NCBI GenBank assembly: GCA_947644195.1
Contig: CANRZB010000015.1
Coordinates: forward strand, 1-60,860
Origin: an uncultured Clostridium sp.
Lineage (GTDB): Bacteria; Bacillota; Clostridia; Lachnospirales; Lachnospiraceae
Reading direction: 5' to 3'
Length of the DNA stretch: 60,860 nt
The position numbers and the translations under genes were made by a program. Shown here in pieces: positions 15,523 through 24,136 of this stretch; positions within the stretch are counted from its first letter, which is position 1, and the number at the start of each line of letters is the position of its first letter. The notes beneath the pieces were generated by a model. That model was not told where the DNA came from. It ran no database searches and worked only from the letters and a program-made list of their open reading frames with translations.

Positions 15523-16230
15523 ATGAGAAAAGAGACTATTTTAATTGTTGATGATGAAAAAGAGATTACCGATTTATTAGAGGTATACCTGGTGAATGAG
15601 GGATTCCATGTAATAAAGTTCTATGAGGCAAAGAATGTGCTGTCCTGTATTCAGGACAATACCATTGACCTGGCAATTTTAGATGTCATGCTGCCTGATA
15701 TGGACGGCTTTACTTTGTGCAGAACCATTCGGGAACAATGTTTTTTTCCCATTATTATGCTGACGGCGAAGGTGGAAGACCTGGATAAAATTACAGGGCT
15801 TACGATGGGAGCGGATGATTATATCACAAAGCCGTTTAATCCTCTGGAGGTTGTGGCGAGAGTACGGGGGCAGCTGCGCAGGGTACAGACATACAATCGT
15901 TCTATGGGGGGAGCGGCGGAACAGGAGGAAGGTTATTATAATGTCCGTGGTCTGGAACTGTCGGAACATAACCATTCTTGTATTTTATATGGGGAGGAGA
16001 TTACCGTGACTCCCATCGAATTTGCGATCCTGTCTTATCTGTGCCAAAATATGGACAGAGTGGTTCCCTCCGAGGAACTCTTTGAAGCGGTCTGGGGCGA
16101 GAAGTACCTTAACAGTAATAATACCGTTATGGCGCATGTTGCCAGAATCCGTGAGAAACTTCATGAAAATGCAAGGTCTCCCAAATTTATCAAAACAGTG
16201 TGGGGAGTAGGCTACAAGATAGAACGCTGA
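15523..16230 (+). CDS. VanR-like response regulator
   Basis: A 235-residue OmpR-family regulator: receiver with ILIVDDEKEI, phospho-acceptor Asp54 in AILDVMLPDMDG and DDYITKPFNPLEVVARV, then a winged helix (VTPIEFAILSYLCQN, NNTVMAHVARIREKL, IKTVWGVGYKIER). The wording of the receiver and output domains is VanR-like. Start at 15523 has GGGGAG nearby; in-frame upstream codons lack conserved sequence. The kinase gene follows after 13 bases. No vanHAX-type resistance genes are present, so it is an orphan pair with an unknown, perhaps wall-related, regulon. Confidence 0.86.
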   Translation: MRKETILIVDDEKEITDLLEVYLVNEGFHVIKFYEAKNVLSCIQDNTIDLAILDVMLPDMDGFTLCRTIREQCFFPIIMLTAKVEDLDKITGLTMGADDYITKPFNPLEVVARVRGQLRRVQTYNRSMGGAAEQEEGYYNVRGLELSEHNHSCILYGEEITVTPIEFAILSYLCQNMDRVVPSEELFEAVWGEKYLNSNNTVMAHVARIREKLHENARSPKFIKTVWGVGYKIER

Positions 16231-16243
16231 ATGGAGGAAGCTT

Positions 16244-17323
16244 ATGAATAACGCGGTCCGGCAGGAAGTAAGCAAGCAATTGGTCAAACGTTTTCTGTTG
16301 CAGATTCTTTTCTATACAATGTTTGTCACCGTTGTCTCTGTTGTGGGATATCTGGTATGTGACCGCCGCGTCTGGTATGCTACCGATCCCTGGTATCCGG
16401 TGTTACATGTATTGCATCGCCATTGGATGGCTGCGTTTTTCTTTGTGCTGCTCTTTGGATGTGTGGTAATTAGCTGCTTCCATTTTTACCAGATTGCCAG
16501 GATGATGGAACAGGTGGTGCAGGCGGTGGACGATATGTCTACCGGACGGGTCAACTCTGTGGGATTGCCGGTAACGCTTCATGAGGTAGAAAAGAAAATG
16601 AATCAGATTTTGAACCATATGCAGCAAAGTGAATTTCATGCAAAGGAAGCAGAACAGCGAAAAAATGAGATGATCGTCTATATGGCGCACGATTTGAAAA
16701 CGCCGTTGACTTCCGTCATTGGTTATCTGACATTGCTAAAAGATGAGGCTGAGATTCCGGAACATCTGCGCCAGAAATATCTGGATGTGGCATGGAATAA
16801 AGCGGGACGCCTCGAAGAACTGGTCAATGAATTTTTTGAGGTTACCAGACTGAATTTTGCACATATGACTTTGGAGTATTCTATGGTAAATATGTCTGTG
16901 ATGCTGGCGCAGATCCTATATGAATTTAAACCGTTATTTCAGCAAAAGGGATTGGAATATCGTTTGGAGGCAGAACCCGATCTGATGGTATCCTGCGACA
17001 TTGAGAAAATGGAGCGTGTCTTTGACAATCTGATAAAAAATGCCATTAATTATAGCTATGAAAATACGGAAATTGTTGTGTCCCTCAAAGGACATGGGGA
17101 ACAGGGTATGGAGATGACCGTCAAAAACCAGGGGAAAACCATTCCGAAAGAGAAGCTGGAAGTTCTATTTGAGCAATTTTTCCGGCTGGATACGGCAAGG
17201 GATTCCCGGTCAGGCGGTACAGGGTTAGGGCTGGCAATTGCCAGACAGATTATGGAGCTGCATCATGGCAGCATCCGGTGTATGAGTGAAAACGAGACAA
17301 TTACGTTTCAGCTTCTCTTGTAA
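16244..17323 (+). CDS. VanS-like sensor histidine kinase
   Basis: A 359-residue kinase with two transmembrane helices (about 18-40 and 63-85) enclosing a very short outer loop of about 25 residues, as in VanS. A HAMP-like linker follows, then HisKA with His149 in VYMAHDLKTPLTSVIGYLTL. HATPase_c shows NLIKNAINYSY and SGGTGLGLAIARQI, but the G1 region reads VKNQGKTIP with Asn-Gln in place of the usual Asp-x-Gly; this is typical of VanS relatives. With so small an outer loop it may sense ligands at or in the membrane. Cotranscribed with the VanR-like regulator. Confidence 0.86.
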   Translation: MNNAVRQEVSKQLVKRFLLQILFYTMFVTVVSVVGYLVCDRRVWYATDPWYPVLHVLHRHWMAAFFFVLLFGCVVISCFHFYQIARMMEQVVQAVDDMSTGRVNSVGLPVTLHEVEKKMNQILNHMQQSEFHAKEAEQRKNEMIVYMAHDLKTPLTSVIGYLTLLKDEAEIPEHLRQKYLDVAWNKAGRLEELVNEFFEVTRLNFAHMTLEYSMVNMSVMLAQILYEFKPLFQQKGLEYRLEAEPDLMVSCDIEKMERVFDNLIKNAINYSYENTEIVVSLKGHGEQGMEMTVKNQGKTIPKEKLEVLFEQFFRLDTARDSRSGGTGLGLAIARQIMELHHGSIRCMSENETITFQLLL

Positions 17324-17478
17324 AATAACCTCTAATCGAGTAAAAGAATCCTGATATAGAGTATATCTTTTGCTTCCTTGAATTATAATTCACAAATCGT
17401 TAAAATATATTCCGGAATGAAATCAAAACGAACTCGGATACGATGGACAACATGCAAGCTACAACGTAGGAGACTGGA

Positions 17479-18156
17479 ATGGTAATTGCAATTTGTGATG
17501 ACAGCAGGGAACAGGTGGAAGAGGAATATCGGTTATGTCGTGAATTGGGAGGAGGGAAAGATACCATTATTAAGTTTTATCATGGGGCAGAACTGTTAAA
17601 ATATCGGGGAGTGATCGACCTGGTTATTCTGGATATTGAACTGCCCGATATGAATGGCATTGTACTGAAAGAAAAAATGCAACGATACCGAAAAGACACC
17701 CTCATTGTGTTTGTGACAAATTACAGCGAGTTTGCCATGGATGCTTTTGGGGTCAATGTGTTGGGCTTCATTGAAAAACACAGGTTGAAAACGCAATTGC
17801 CCGTTATGCTGAGAACCGCTTATCAGATGTTTGCAAAGTATATTTTTATGGATGATATGATCAACAGCCGTAACATTGTTTATATCAAATCTGAGCATAA
17901 TTATGGAAGACTGATTTTATCGGATGGAAGTACCTATCTGATCAGAACCAGTATGAGAGAACTGGAAAAGAAGTTGGCGGAATATGATTTTTTGCGGATC
18001 CACAGGGAATTTCTCGTAAATATGATGTGGATTGAGAAAATGAAGCCGGACAGTGTACAAATTCTTGATGATACTCTGCCGATCTCCACCAGGATGCGCG
18101 GAAAAGCGAAGCAAGAATACCGAGAGTTTTGTAAAAACAATGCAAGATATTGCTGA
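17479..18156 (+). CDS. LytTR family response regulator
   Basis: A 225-residue regulator with an N-terminal receiver (AICDDSREQ, phospho-acceptor Asp52 in VILDIELPDMNG) and a C-terminal LytTR DNA-binding domain (VYIKSEHNYGRLIL, MRELEKKL, FLRIHREFLVNMMWIEKM). This AgrA/PlnC type commonly controls bacteriocin, peptide-signalling and surface genes. No cognate kinase is adjacent. The next gene encodes a membrane protein with a matching direct-repeat operator upstream of it, and the secreted-protein/ABC cluster lies about 4 kb downstream. Confidence 0.87.
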   Translation: MVIAICDDSREQVEEEYRLCRELGGGKDTIIKFYHGAELLKYRGVIDLVILDIELPDMNGIVLKEKMQRYRKDTLIVFVTNYSEFAMDAFGVNVLGFIEKHRLKTQLPVMLRTAYQMFAKYIFMDDMINSRNIVYIKSEHNYGRLILSDGSTYLIRTSMRELEKKLAEYDFLRIHREFLVNMMWIEKMKPDSVQILDDTLPISTRMRGKAKQEYREFCKNNARYC

Positions 18157-18173
18157 GGAATCCCAAAACGATT

Positions 18174-18241
18174 GCGCTTAGCCCAAAAACACGGCGTTTA
18201 GCACATAATGCTTGAAAAATGTCGAATTATGTGAGGATAAT
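18174..18241 (+). promoter_or_regulatory. Candidate LytTR operator and promoter of the 18.3 kb membrane-protein gene
   Basis: Two 12-bp direct repeats, GCGCTTAGCCCA (18174-18185) and GCGTTTAGCACA (18194-18205), match at 10 of 12 positions with a 20-bp period. They resemble the CGTTNAG-type half-sites of LytTR regulators. Six bases downstream lies TTGAAA (18212-18217), an 18-bp spacer and GATAAT (18236-18241). The repeats sit where an activator would bind. The LytTR gene ends just upstream. Confidence 0.45.
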
Positions 18242-18290
18242 AATTTAGAGATATTTATGTGCGATGAAGTGTAGTATGGGAGTGATCAAA

Positions 18291-19001
18291 ATGTATTTGA
18301 AGAAAACGATGGTAACGGTGTTTACGGTTCTTTGCTTTGGTATCTGCTGGATTGTCTTACATTGGGAAACACCGGGGTATCTTTCCTCTGCAACACGAAA
18401 GATATATTTCGATCACGGTGGGGAAGGCGGATATTTTTCGCTGTGGACTTTTCTGCTACTGGATACTGTTGCCTTATTGTTTTATGTCGTTATGAGGATG
18501 CAGGATGATACGATGCATATCGTGATTCGGTATCTGGACCGTGAAGAAATTTGGAAATATAAGATTCTTAAAATGTTTCAATTGATCTTGCAGTTTACTG
18601 TCATTCAATTTGGAGTCGATCTGGGGATGATGTTATTGGAATATCCTGTCCGTGATTTGATCCAAAGCCGGATTATATCCTATCTGGCGTTGTTCTTTCC
18701 CAATGTATTTTTCTATTATGTCTTTTTTATCTGTGTGTTTTTCATGTGTCAGACGATCGTCACGACCTGGAAAGCATTTCTGTGTACCATGGGTTTGGCG
18801 GTTTTCATCTATCTAATTCTGCTTTTTGGTATTTTTTCTTCCTGGAATCCACTCTTTTTTCTATCTCTTTTAAATATACAGATCTGCCATGGAGTCAATG
18901 AGGCGGATCTTCTTTTGTCTTATATCAATATTTTATCCATTGACGTGGTTGCCGTTTTCATGGGACTGAAACGGTATCAGGGCAAGGACTTCATACTGTA
19001 A
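18291..19001 (+). CDS. Polytopic membrane protein of unknown function
   Basis: A 236-residue protein with about six hydrophobic helices: near 5-25, 55-75, 95-120, 130-155, 165-190 and 205-228. I recognise no family signature. Size and topology resemble the small permease partners of bacteriocin immunity ABC systems, but there is no ATPase beside it, so this is only a suggestion. A GGGAGTG site at 18278 fits the ATG at 18291 better than earlier ATGs. It lies directly after the LytTR regulator and behind a candidate LytTR operator, so it is probably its target. Confidence 0.65.
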   Translation: MYLKKTMVTVFTVLCFGICWIVLHWETPGYLSSATRKIYFDHGGEGGYFSLWTFLLLDTVALLFYVVMRMQDDTMHIVIRYLDREEIWKYKILKMFQLILQFTVIQFGVDLGMMLLEYPVRDLIQSRIISYLALFFPNVFFYYVFFICVFFMCQTIVTTWKAFLCTMGLAVFIYLILLFGIFSSWNPLFFLSLLNIQICHGVNEADLLLSYINILSIDVVAVFMGLKRYQGKDFIL

Positions 19002-19067
19002 ACCATATGAATTGTGTCAAAAATGGTAAAAAAATGTGTTAAAAAGATGTTAAAAGCATGTTTTTTG

Positions 19068-19076
19068 TGTTATACT
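19068..19076 (+). promoter_or_regulatory. Extended -10 promoter of the licD pair
   Basis: TGTTATACT gives an extended -10 (TG-n-TATACT) 44 bases before the first licD ATG. A weak GTTAAA lies about 17 bp upstream. The region just ahead has a repeated GTTAAAA motif, possibly regulatory. Confidence 0.5.
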
Positions 19077-19120
19077 TTTAAATTAACGGAGTTACAGATG
19101 GGATTGAAGGAGATATTGAA

Positions 19121-20728
19121 ATGAATGTAACACAGAAACATTTGATGAAGCTGGTTCTGGAGATAGATGAAATTTGCAAGAAATATGATATAGAATATTT
19201 CATTGATTATGGCACAACGCTGGGGGCGATCCGTCACGAGGGTTTTATCCCATGGGACGACGATCTGGATATTATGCTGACCGAGGAAAATTACGACAAA
19301 TGGGTCAAGGCGTGTGAGCAGGAGTTGGACCCAACTAGGCGTGTTTACAGCGACGTCCGGCTGGATCGCGAATTCCCTACCGTATTTGGGCGTTATAATG
19401 ATGTAGAGACCGCCCGCGTGGGAGAGCGGAGTGAGTTCTGGAAACCAATTTGCGGACAGTGCATTGATGTGTTTTATTTATTGGAGCTGCCCGGGGACCC
19501 GGTTCGAAAGCAGAAGGCGATTGATTACTACTTTGCCTATGATGAATACTCGAATTCCAGTTACCGCCATTATCGGATGAAGACGGAAAATTGGATGAAG
19601 TTGTACAAACGGTTTTGTTTCTGGGAGAAAATTTTTGGCAAGGAACGGGTACTACGGCATATTGAAAAGAAGATTTTCCACAAACACTACGAGGACTGTG
19701 ATACCTATATCTGTACTTCTGCGAGAAAGAAAGGCCCGTCTTCTATCGTGCCAAAGGAATGTTATGACACGGTATACATGGCGAATTTTGAAGGGCACAA
19801 ACTGCCGATTGCCGGGAAATATATGGAATTGTTGAATGTATATTACGAAGATACCTATTGTATGATACCGGAACATAAAAAGGGGCATAGTAAAATGTCC
19901 CATACCGGGATAGGATGTCGGGAATATGTTTCAGATTATATGCGTCTGATTGATAAGGACGCTATGTTGCAGGAACGTCAGGAGTTTAAACACATTGCGG
20001 TGGAAGAAGGCTACCGCATGACAAATTTGAGCCGGGAACTGTTTGACAAACTTGGATATTGTGAGATTCTTAAAATCCATAAAAAGATTCGTGAGAAACA
20101 GATCCGCATGGAGGATTACCTGGTGGCGGGCGACCGGGACAAGCTTCAGGTATTAGATGAAATTTTTTCGGATTATTATGACAAACAAATGAATACCAGT
20201 GTGCGTGCCTGGGACTGCTATTTTCCACTGGAAGATGATCTCGTATATGCCGCGTTATTTACCTTGATCTATTACAGAAATGATTATTATACGGCAGCCA
20301 AAATCCTGAATCTGCGAGAGTTGAATGATATCCCTATGACACCGCAGTTGGATGAGATTATGGATGTCATTCAAACGACCAGGAAAATCAAAGCGGCTAC
20401 GGTCTATGGTAAGTATGAAGAAGCACGTCAGTATCTGCAACATGGGATGGAGCATTATGGTTCATGCCGTGAAATTCGGATCTGTCAGTTGGCATTAGAC
20501 GTGCTGGAAGCAAAAGACGAAACTGGTTATGCCGCCTGTGAAAAACGGGCGCAGGAACTATTGAAAGAATATCCAGAGGACGATCAGTGTATGAAAGCGC
20601 TGGGAGATATTGCTTTTGCCAGGGGAAATCACGAGGAAGCGAAAAAGTATTATGACTGGGTTATGAAACATTCGATCAACGGTATGCTGCATATGGATAT
20701 CAAAAAGAAGACGGGAGTAAAACAATGA
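19121..20728 (+). CDS. LicD family phosphotransferase with C-terminal helical (TPR-like) domain
   Basis: A 535-residue protein. The N-terminal LicD nucleotidyltransferase-like domain has the family signature near residues 29-52: DYGTTLGAIRHEGFIPWDDD followed by LDIML, whose acidic residues bind the metal, and CGQCIDVFYLLELPGD later. LicD proteins transfer phosphocholine or another phospho-alcohol to teichoic acids, capsules or glycans. The last 200 residues are alpha-helical with TPR-like units (YGKYEEARQYLQ, AFARGNHEEAKKYYDWVM). The stop codon overlaps the start of the next gene by four bases (ATGA), so the two are translationally coupled. Substrate unknown; probably a surface polymer. Confidence 0.85.
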   Translation: MNVTQKHLMKLVLEIDEICKKYDIEYFIDYGTTLGAIRHEGFIPWDDDLDIMLTEENYDKWVKACEQELDPTRRVYSDVRLDREFPTVFGRYNDVETARVGERSEFWKPICGQCIDVFYLLELPGDPVRKQKAIDYYFAYDEYSNSSYRHYRMKTENWMKLYKRFCFWEKIFGKERVLRHIEKKIFHKHYEDCDTYICTSARKKGPSSIVPKECYDTVYMANFEGHKLPIAGKYMELLNVYYEDTYCMIPEHKKGHSKMSHTGIGCREYVSDYMRLIDKDAMLQERQEFKHIAVEEGYRMTNLSRELFDKLGYCEILKIHKKIREKQIRMEDYLVAGDRDKLQVLDEIFSDYYDKQMNTSVRAWDCYFPLEDDLVYAALFTLIYYRNDYYTAAKILNLRELNDIPMTPQLDEIMDVIQTTRKIKAATVYGKYEEARQYLQHGMEHYGSCREIRICQLALDVLEAKDETGYAACEKRAQELLKEYPEDDQCMKALGDIAFARGNHEEAKKYYDWVMKHSINGMLHMDIKKKTGVKQ

Positions 20729-21993
20729 CAGAGGTACAGGAAAGAATCATGGTTTTGATGGATGAGATTAATCTTATCTGTGAAAAGGAATCCCTGCATT
20801 ATGTGCTGATTAATGATACAGCGGTCAGGGCCAGAAAGAAACATGCTTTTGTGGATGCCAGATTTGAGTTTAAGCTGTTGATGCCGATGGAAGATATCGC
20901 CAAACTGCAGGCGTATGTAGCGGCTCATTTTGCGGAAAACCGCGCCATCGAGTCATGGGAGAATAACGGTGCGCTGTATGCGATGGTCTTTCGGTATGTG
21001 GATAAGAACAGCCTGTTGATTGATGGTCCGGCTGGCCGATATCTAAAGATGCCGGGAATTGCTGTGACCATTTATCCGGCTAGGTGTGGAAAACCCGCTG
21101 ACCGTGTTGTGGGGGCAGAACAGTATCTGCAGCAGATTAATAACCATGCTGGAAATCGTTGGAAGAACACCTTAATATTCTTAAAGCTGCGGGCCCGTCG
21201 GGCGAAAAAATATAAAAAAGCGACACAGTATCATGCGGAGCATATGTTTGCCGGCAGAGTACAATATCTTCTGGGAGGCAGGGACAGGCTGGCACGGTGG
21301 ATTATGGCACGTCAGAATAGACAGGGGACAGGCCATGCTGATGGATACTGGTATATGAAGAAAAACAGCCAGATGATCCGTCTGCCGGATAACATGTTTA
21401 CTGAGGTGGAATGGATTCCCTTTGAGGGACGTCAGGTTTGTATTCCGGAGAAATCCGAAAACTATTGGACGGATAAGGACCCAAATGAGAGAACGGGAAT
21501 GTCTACCGCCATCCGTGTGATTTGTGAATGTGATCTGCCCTACGAGGAATATCTGGAATTCCTGCAGGATAAGCCGGGGCCATCCCTGAAAACACTGATG
21601 CAGCATTATCGGGAGTATTCCCAGTGGATGGGGAGCGTGTATACTCCGATGGAGGAAAAGGTCAATCATACTTTTCTAGGAGTACGGCGTTCTGTGGATC
21701 GGATCGATGTCTGGCATGCATTGCGTGGGAAGCGGGAGGCGATCCGGGAAGCGTATCAGCAGAAGGACATTGCACAGCTTGAAAAACTGCTAAAGACATA
21801 TCTGGAAAAGACGGATCTCTATCTGAAAGAGAAAATCGGTTTTTATATTGACGAGGAATTGTTTGAGAGTGCGAAATTAGTCTGGGAAAGCCGTGGCAAA
21901 AAGAAATATGCGGATAGAGTATATAAACTGGTGCCGGATCTCTACAAGAAAGAAAGCGTGGAGGACACTCTGGCAAATGGGCGAAACCAATAG
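20725..21993 (+). CDS. Degenerate LicD-like protein, probably catalytically inactive partner
   Basis: A 422-residue protein that begins like the upstream LicD protein (VQERIMVLMDEINLICEKESLHYVLIND...). The signature is lost: where the active protein has GTTLGAIRHEGFIPWDDDLD, this one has DTAVRARKKHAFVDARFEFK, so the metal-binding acidic triplet is absent. The C-terminus is helical (KQRL-type helices around 330-410). Coupled by ATGA overlap to the active LicD gene, it may form a heterocomplex or act as a scaffold. Alternatively it is a diverged enzyme with another activity. A terminator overlaps its last codon. Confidence 0.65.
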   Translation: MTEVQERIMVLMDEINLICEKESLHYVLINDTAVRARKKHAFVDARFEFKLLMPMEDIAKLQAYVAAHFAENRAIESWENNGALYAMVFRYVDKNSLLIDGPAGRYLKMPGIAVTIYPARCGKPADRVVGAEQYLQQINNHAGNRWKNTLIFLKLRARRAKKYKKATQYHAEHMFAGRVQYLLGGRDRLARWIMARQNRQGTGHADGYWYMKKNSQMIRLPDNMFTEVEWIPFEGRQVCIPEKSENYWTDKDPNERTGMSTAIRVICECDLPYEEYLEFLQDKPGPSLKTLMQHYREYSQWMGSVYTPMEEKVNHTFLGVRRSVDRIDVWHALRGKREAIREAYQQKDIAQLEKLLKTYLEKTDLYLKEKIGFYIDEELFESAKLVWESRGKKKYADRVYKLVPDLYKKESVEDTLANGRNQ

Positions 21994-22008
21994 GGGTTTC
22001 GCTCTTTT
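21981..22008 (+). terminator. Intrinsic terminator of the licD operon
   Basis: GCGAAACC (21981-21988) pairs perfectly with GGTTTCGC (21995-22002), followed by TCTTTT. The stop codon of the second licD gene lies in the loop, so the hairpin starts within the coding sequence. Confidence 0.75.
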
Positions 22009-22141
22009 GCTTGATGGGAAAGTTTACCCCGTCAATTTGAATTTGCCTTTTTATTTTAAATTTTCTATACTTGTTATTAATTTCTAAAAAAGTTTGTTTT
22101 TCGCTTGATAAATAAGAACATATCATTACAAAATATTTCAC

Positions 22142-22170
22142 TTGACATAGAAAAATACTTAGTTTATAAT
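22142..22170 (+). promoter_or_regulatory. Perfect-consensus sigma-A promoter of the secreted-protein operon
   Basis: TTGACA (22142-22147), a 17-bp spacer and TATAAT (22165-22170) match the consensus exactly. The leader to the next start codon is about 130 bases and includes a small hairpin (GGAAAT/ATTTCC, 22273-22289) next to the AAGGAG site. So strong a core promoter suggests high expression or tight repression by a factor not identified. Confidence 0.85.
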
Positions 22171-22306
22171 TAGTTTGTTGATCAATATATAGGGTGTAAT
22201 GGATTGGATACAATCTTTTCTGTTATGGCCCTGACTGTAGCGCTGCATACGTTACTGAAAACAAGTTTGTAAGGAAATGATAAATTTCCGAAAAGGAGAC
22301 TAGATT

Positions 22307-22690
22307 ATGATAAGAAAAAGAGTAGTTGCAGGTGTATTGGCACTATCTTTGGCATGCATCCCTGTGGGCGCCAGTGCGATGTCCTATCGGGGGAAGGGGT
22401 ACTGTATCAAAACATTCAAAACTTCAGGAGGTCAGGTAACGGCGAGTGTCAGTTATGCGAAAAATACGAAACTGCTCAAAGATACCGTTCAATGTATTGC
22501 TCATACTTCGGGAAACATTGGAATAACAGCGAAATGTTACTATAATGAAAAATTGTACAAGAAAAAAACCTTGGTAGGCAAAGCTTCCCTGACTGAAGGG
22601 GAAACGAAAAGAGATGTTTCCAGCACCTATTGCTATGGTAAGCTGTCATTATCGGGCGATATAAAGAATACATTATATGCGGATGAGTAA
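22307..22690 (+). CDS. Small secreted cysteine-containing protein (bacteriocin-like or signalling candidate)
   Basis: 127 residues with a classical Sec signal peptide (MIRKRVVAGVLALSLACIPV, cleavage likely after GASA at 24), leaving about 103 residues. The mature part is basic, rich in Lys, Thr, Ser and Tyr, probably beta-rich, and has four cysteines (YCIKTF, VQCIAH, KCYYNE, TYCYGK) that could form two disulfides. I recognise no family. Its general features recall lactococcin 972-type secreted bacteriocins, which are encoded next to MacB-like ABC transporters, but there is no clear sequence match. It has its own strong promoter and AAGGAG site, and precedes three permeases and an ATPase. Confidence 0.75.
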   Translation: MIRKRVVAGVLALSLACIPVGASAMSYRGKGYCIKTFKTSGGQVTASVSYAKNTKLLKDTVQCIAHTSGNIGITAKCYYNEKLYKKKTLVGKASLTEGETKRDVSSTYCYGKLSLSGDIKNTLYADE

Positions 22691-22720
22691 TTTGTAATTT
22701 ATCTGTGGAGGGTATGATTT

Positions 22721-22825
22721 ATGGGTTCCATGGGGAAAGAAGGTACGGATCTTTTCCCTATGGAATTCCTGGATAGAAAGGGGAAGGATGAAATATTTTT
22801 TTTCAAATGTATTAATCGGGGTTGA
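22721..22825 (+). CDS. Possible 34-residue peptide overlapping the first permease start
   Basis: An ORF with a good GGAGGG site eight bases upstream reads MGSMGKEGTDLFPMEFLDRK... and ends 35 bases inside the permease gene in another frame. It may be a real small peptide or only serve translational coupling. No family recognised; coding status is uncertain. Confidence 0.25.
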   Translation: MGSMGKEGTDLFPMEFLDRKGKDEIFFFKCINRG

Positions 22826-24089
22826 CTTGATGATTTACAGATGGAGGAGAACCTTGGTTACTATGCTGCTGTTCCTGGCAGGTTTTGTATTAGCGGGTAT
22901 GACACTAATCTGTGTGAATATCACAGAATATGACCGGATTGAGTATAACAAACGTTGTGACATTACCAGGACAGGCTGTATGTTAAATGACAATGTGGGG
23001 GGATTTGAGCCAGATACCTCTGGAATTACTGATTATGAGAAAAAAATAGATATGTTACTAAGAGAACAGCCGTTCCAAAGGTTCTATAACCGCTTGAAAA
23101 AGAGTGGACTGGTTGAAAAATGTGCGCAGTATTCCATTTTGGGGAATCCGGAGGTAGATGAGGATATTGTCAGATTTCAGCAAGGACACCAGATTAACAA
23201 CTATGCAAAGTCAGACTGCGTGGAAGTGACCCATGTACAGAAGGATCTTTTTGACCTGTATGATATTAAAGTAGAGTCTAAGGTGGACCGGGACGATTGG
23301 TGTACAGATGGCATCATTTTGGGATACCGATTCAAAGAAAAATATGAGGACATAGAATATATTAACTTTCTAGGAAAAAAATGCAAGCTTCTTGGTTTTT
23401 TGAAAGAAAATCAGAAACTCTCGTTTGAGGAAGTTGCGCATAAGGATGGGATCGCATTGACAGGATTATACAACCTGGATTATGCTTTTTTTCATCTGTA
23501 TCCTGAGGATGCCTATACGGGAGTTGAGCTTCATTTTCGGCTTGCGCAGGGCGTAACCAGGGAGGAGTTTCGGAAGAAAGCCAAAGAAATGGCGAAAGAA
23601 GAAGAGGCAACCATTGAAACATTATATTTTATGGATGAACACTTGTCTGAACTGAAGAAGGGCAATATAGACATTTTGGGATATATCAATGAGTTTGCGG
23701 TTGGATTGTTACTTGGTGTTACTTTGATCTGTATATTTTTCAAAGTACATTCTATTCTTAGAAATAAAAAAATATATGGAATTTTCTATTCTTCCGGTTT
23801 GTCAACCCACCAGATTAACGCTCTGTTTGTCATTGAGAATGTGATTATTTTATTTATTTCACTGATTATGGCTTATCTCTGTTTGTATCATGGAATCTTT
23901 TATTTTTGTGAATTTTTTGGGTCAGTGCCGCATTTAATTGTGGATGTCGTGAAAAGTGTTTTGGTTTCCAAAGTATTTGTACAGGAGTTTCTGCTTTGCT
24001 GTGCTATGATTATCGTGACGTCTGGAATACCGATATTGCTCTTTTCCAGGCTTTCGCCTCTTTCCATGATGAGAGATTTTTATGAATAG
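22788..24089 (+). CDS. MacB-topology ABC transporter permease (first of two paralogues)
   Basis: A 433-residue membrane protein with one N-terminal transmembrane helix (about 20-42), a large extracytoplasmic domain (about 45-295) and three C-terminal helices (about 298-320, 345-370 and 400-425). That is the MacB/FtsX fold, in which the permease transmits force to extracytoplasmic partners instead of forming a channel. The outer domain contains DLFDLYDIKVESKVDRDDWC, KCKLLGFLKENQKLSFE and FHLYPEDAYTGVELHFRLAQ. It is about 60 percent similar by eye to the next gene, with an identical 3' end at DNA level. An ATPase gene follows the pair. Confidence 0.8.
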   Translation: MKYFFSNVLIGVDLMIYRWRRTLVTMLLFLAGFVLAGMTLICVNITEYDRIEYNKRCDITRTGCMLNDNVGGFEPDTSGITDYEKKIDMLLREQPFQRFYNRLKKSGLVEKCAQYSILGNPEVDEDIVRFQQGHQINNYAKSDCVEVTHVQKDLFDLYDIKVESKVDRDDWCTDGIILGYRFKEKYEDIEYINFLGKKCKLLGFLKENQKLSFEEVAHKDGIALTGLYNLDYAFFHLYPEDAYTGVELHFRLAQGVTREEFRKKAKEMAKEEEATIETLYFMDEHLSELKKGNIDILGYINEFAVGLLLGVTLICIFFKVHSILRNKKIYGIFYSSGLSTHQINALFVIENVIILFISLIMAYLCLYHGIFYFCEFFGSVPHLIVDVVKSVLVSKVFVQEFLLCCAMIIVTSGIPILLFSRLSPLSMMRDFYE

Positions 24090-24116
24090 CCCCGAATATT
24101 GTAATAGAGGACAGGT
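23965..24116 (+). repeat. Direct repeat copy 1: 128-bp identical tract at the permease 3' end
   Basis: Positions 23965-24092 are identical to 25332-25459 at every base. After one mismatch, a further 24 bases also match. The tract covers the last 42 codons of each permease plus the start of the intergenic region. The remainder of the two genes is clearly diverged at DNA level, which points to recent gene conversion or recombination between tandem copies. Confidence 0.9.
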
Positions 24117-24136
24117 TATGGATCGAGAGGAAAACG

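Noticed and set aside
22199-22272. Two tiny leader ORFs (11 and 15 codons) in the leader of the secreted-protein gene
   Set aside because: No convincing ribosome binding sites and no codon pattern suggesting attenuation.
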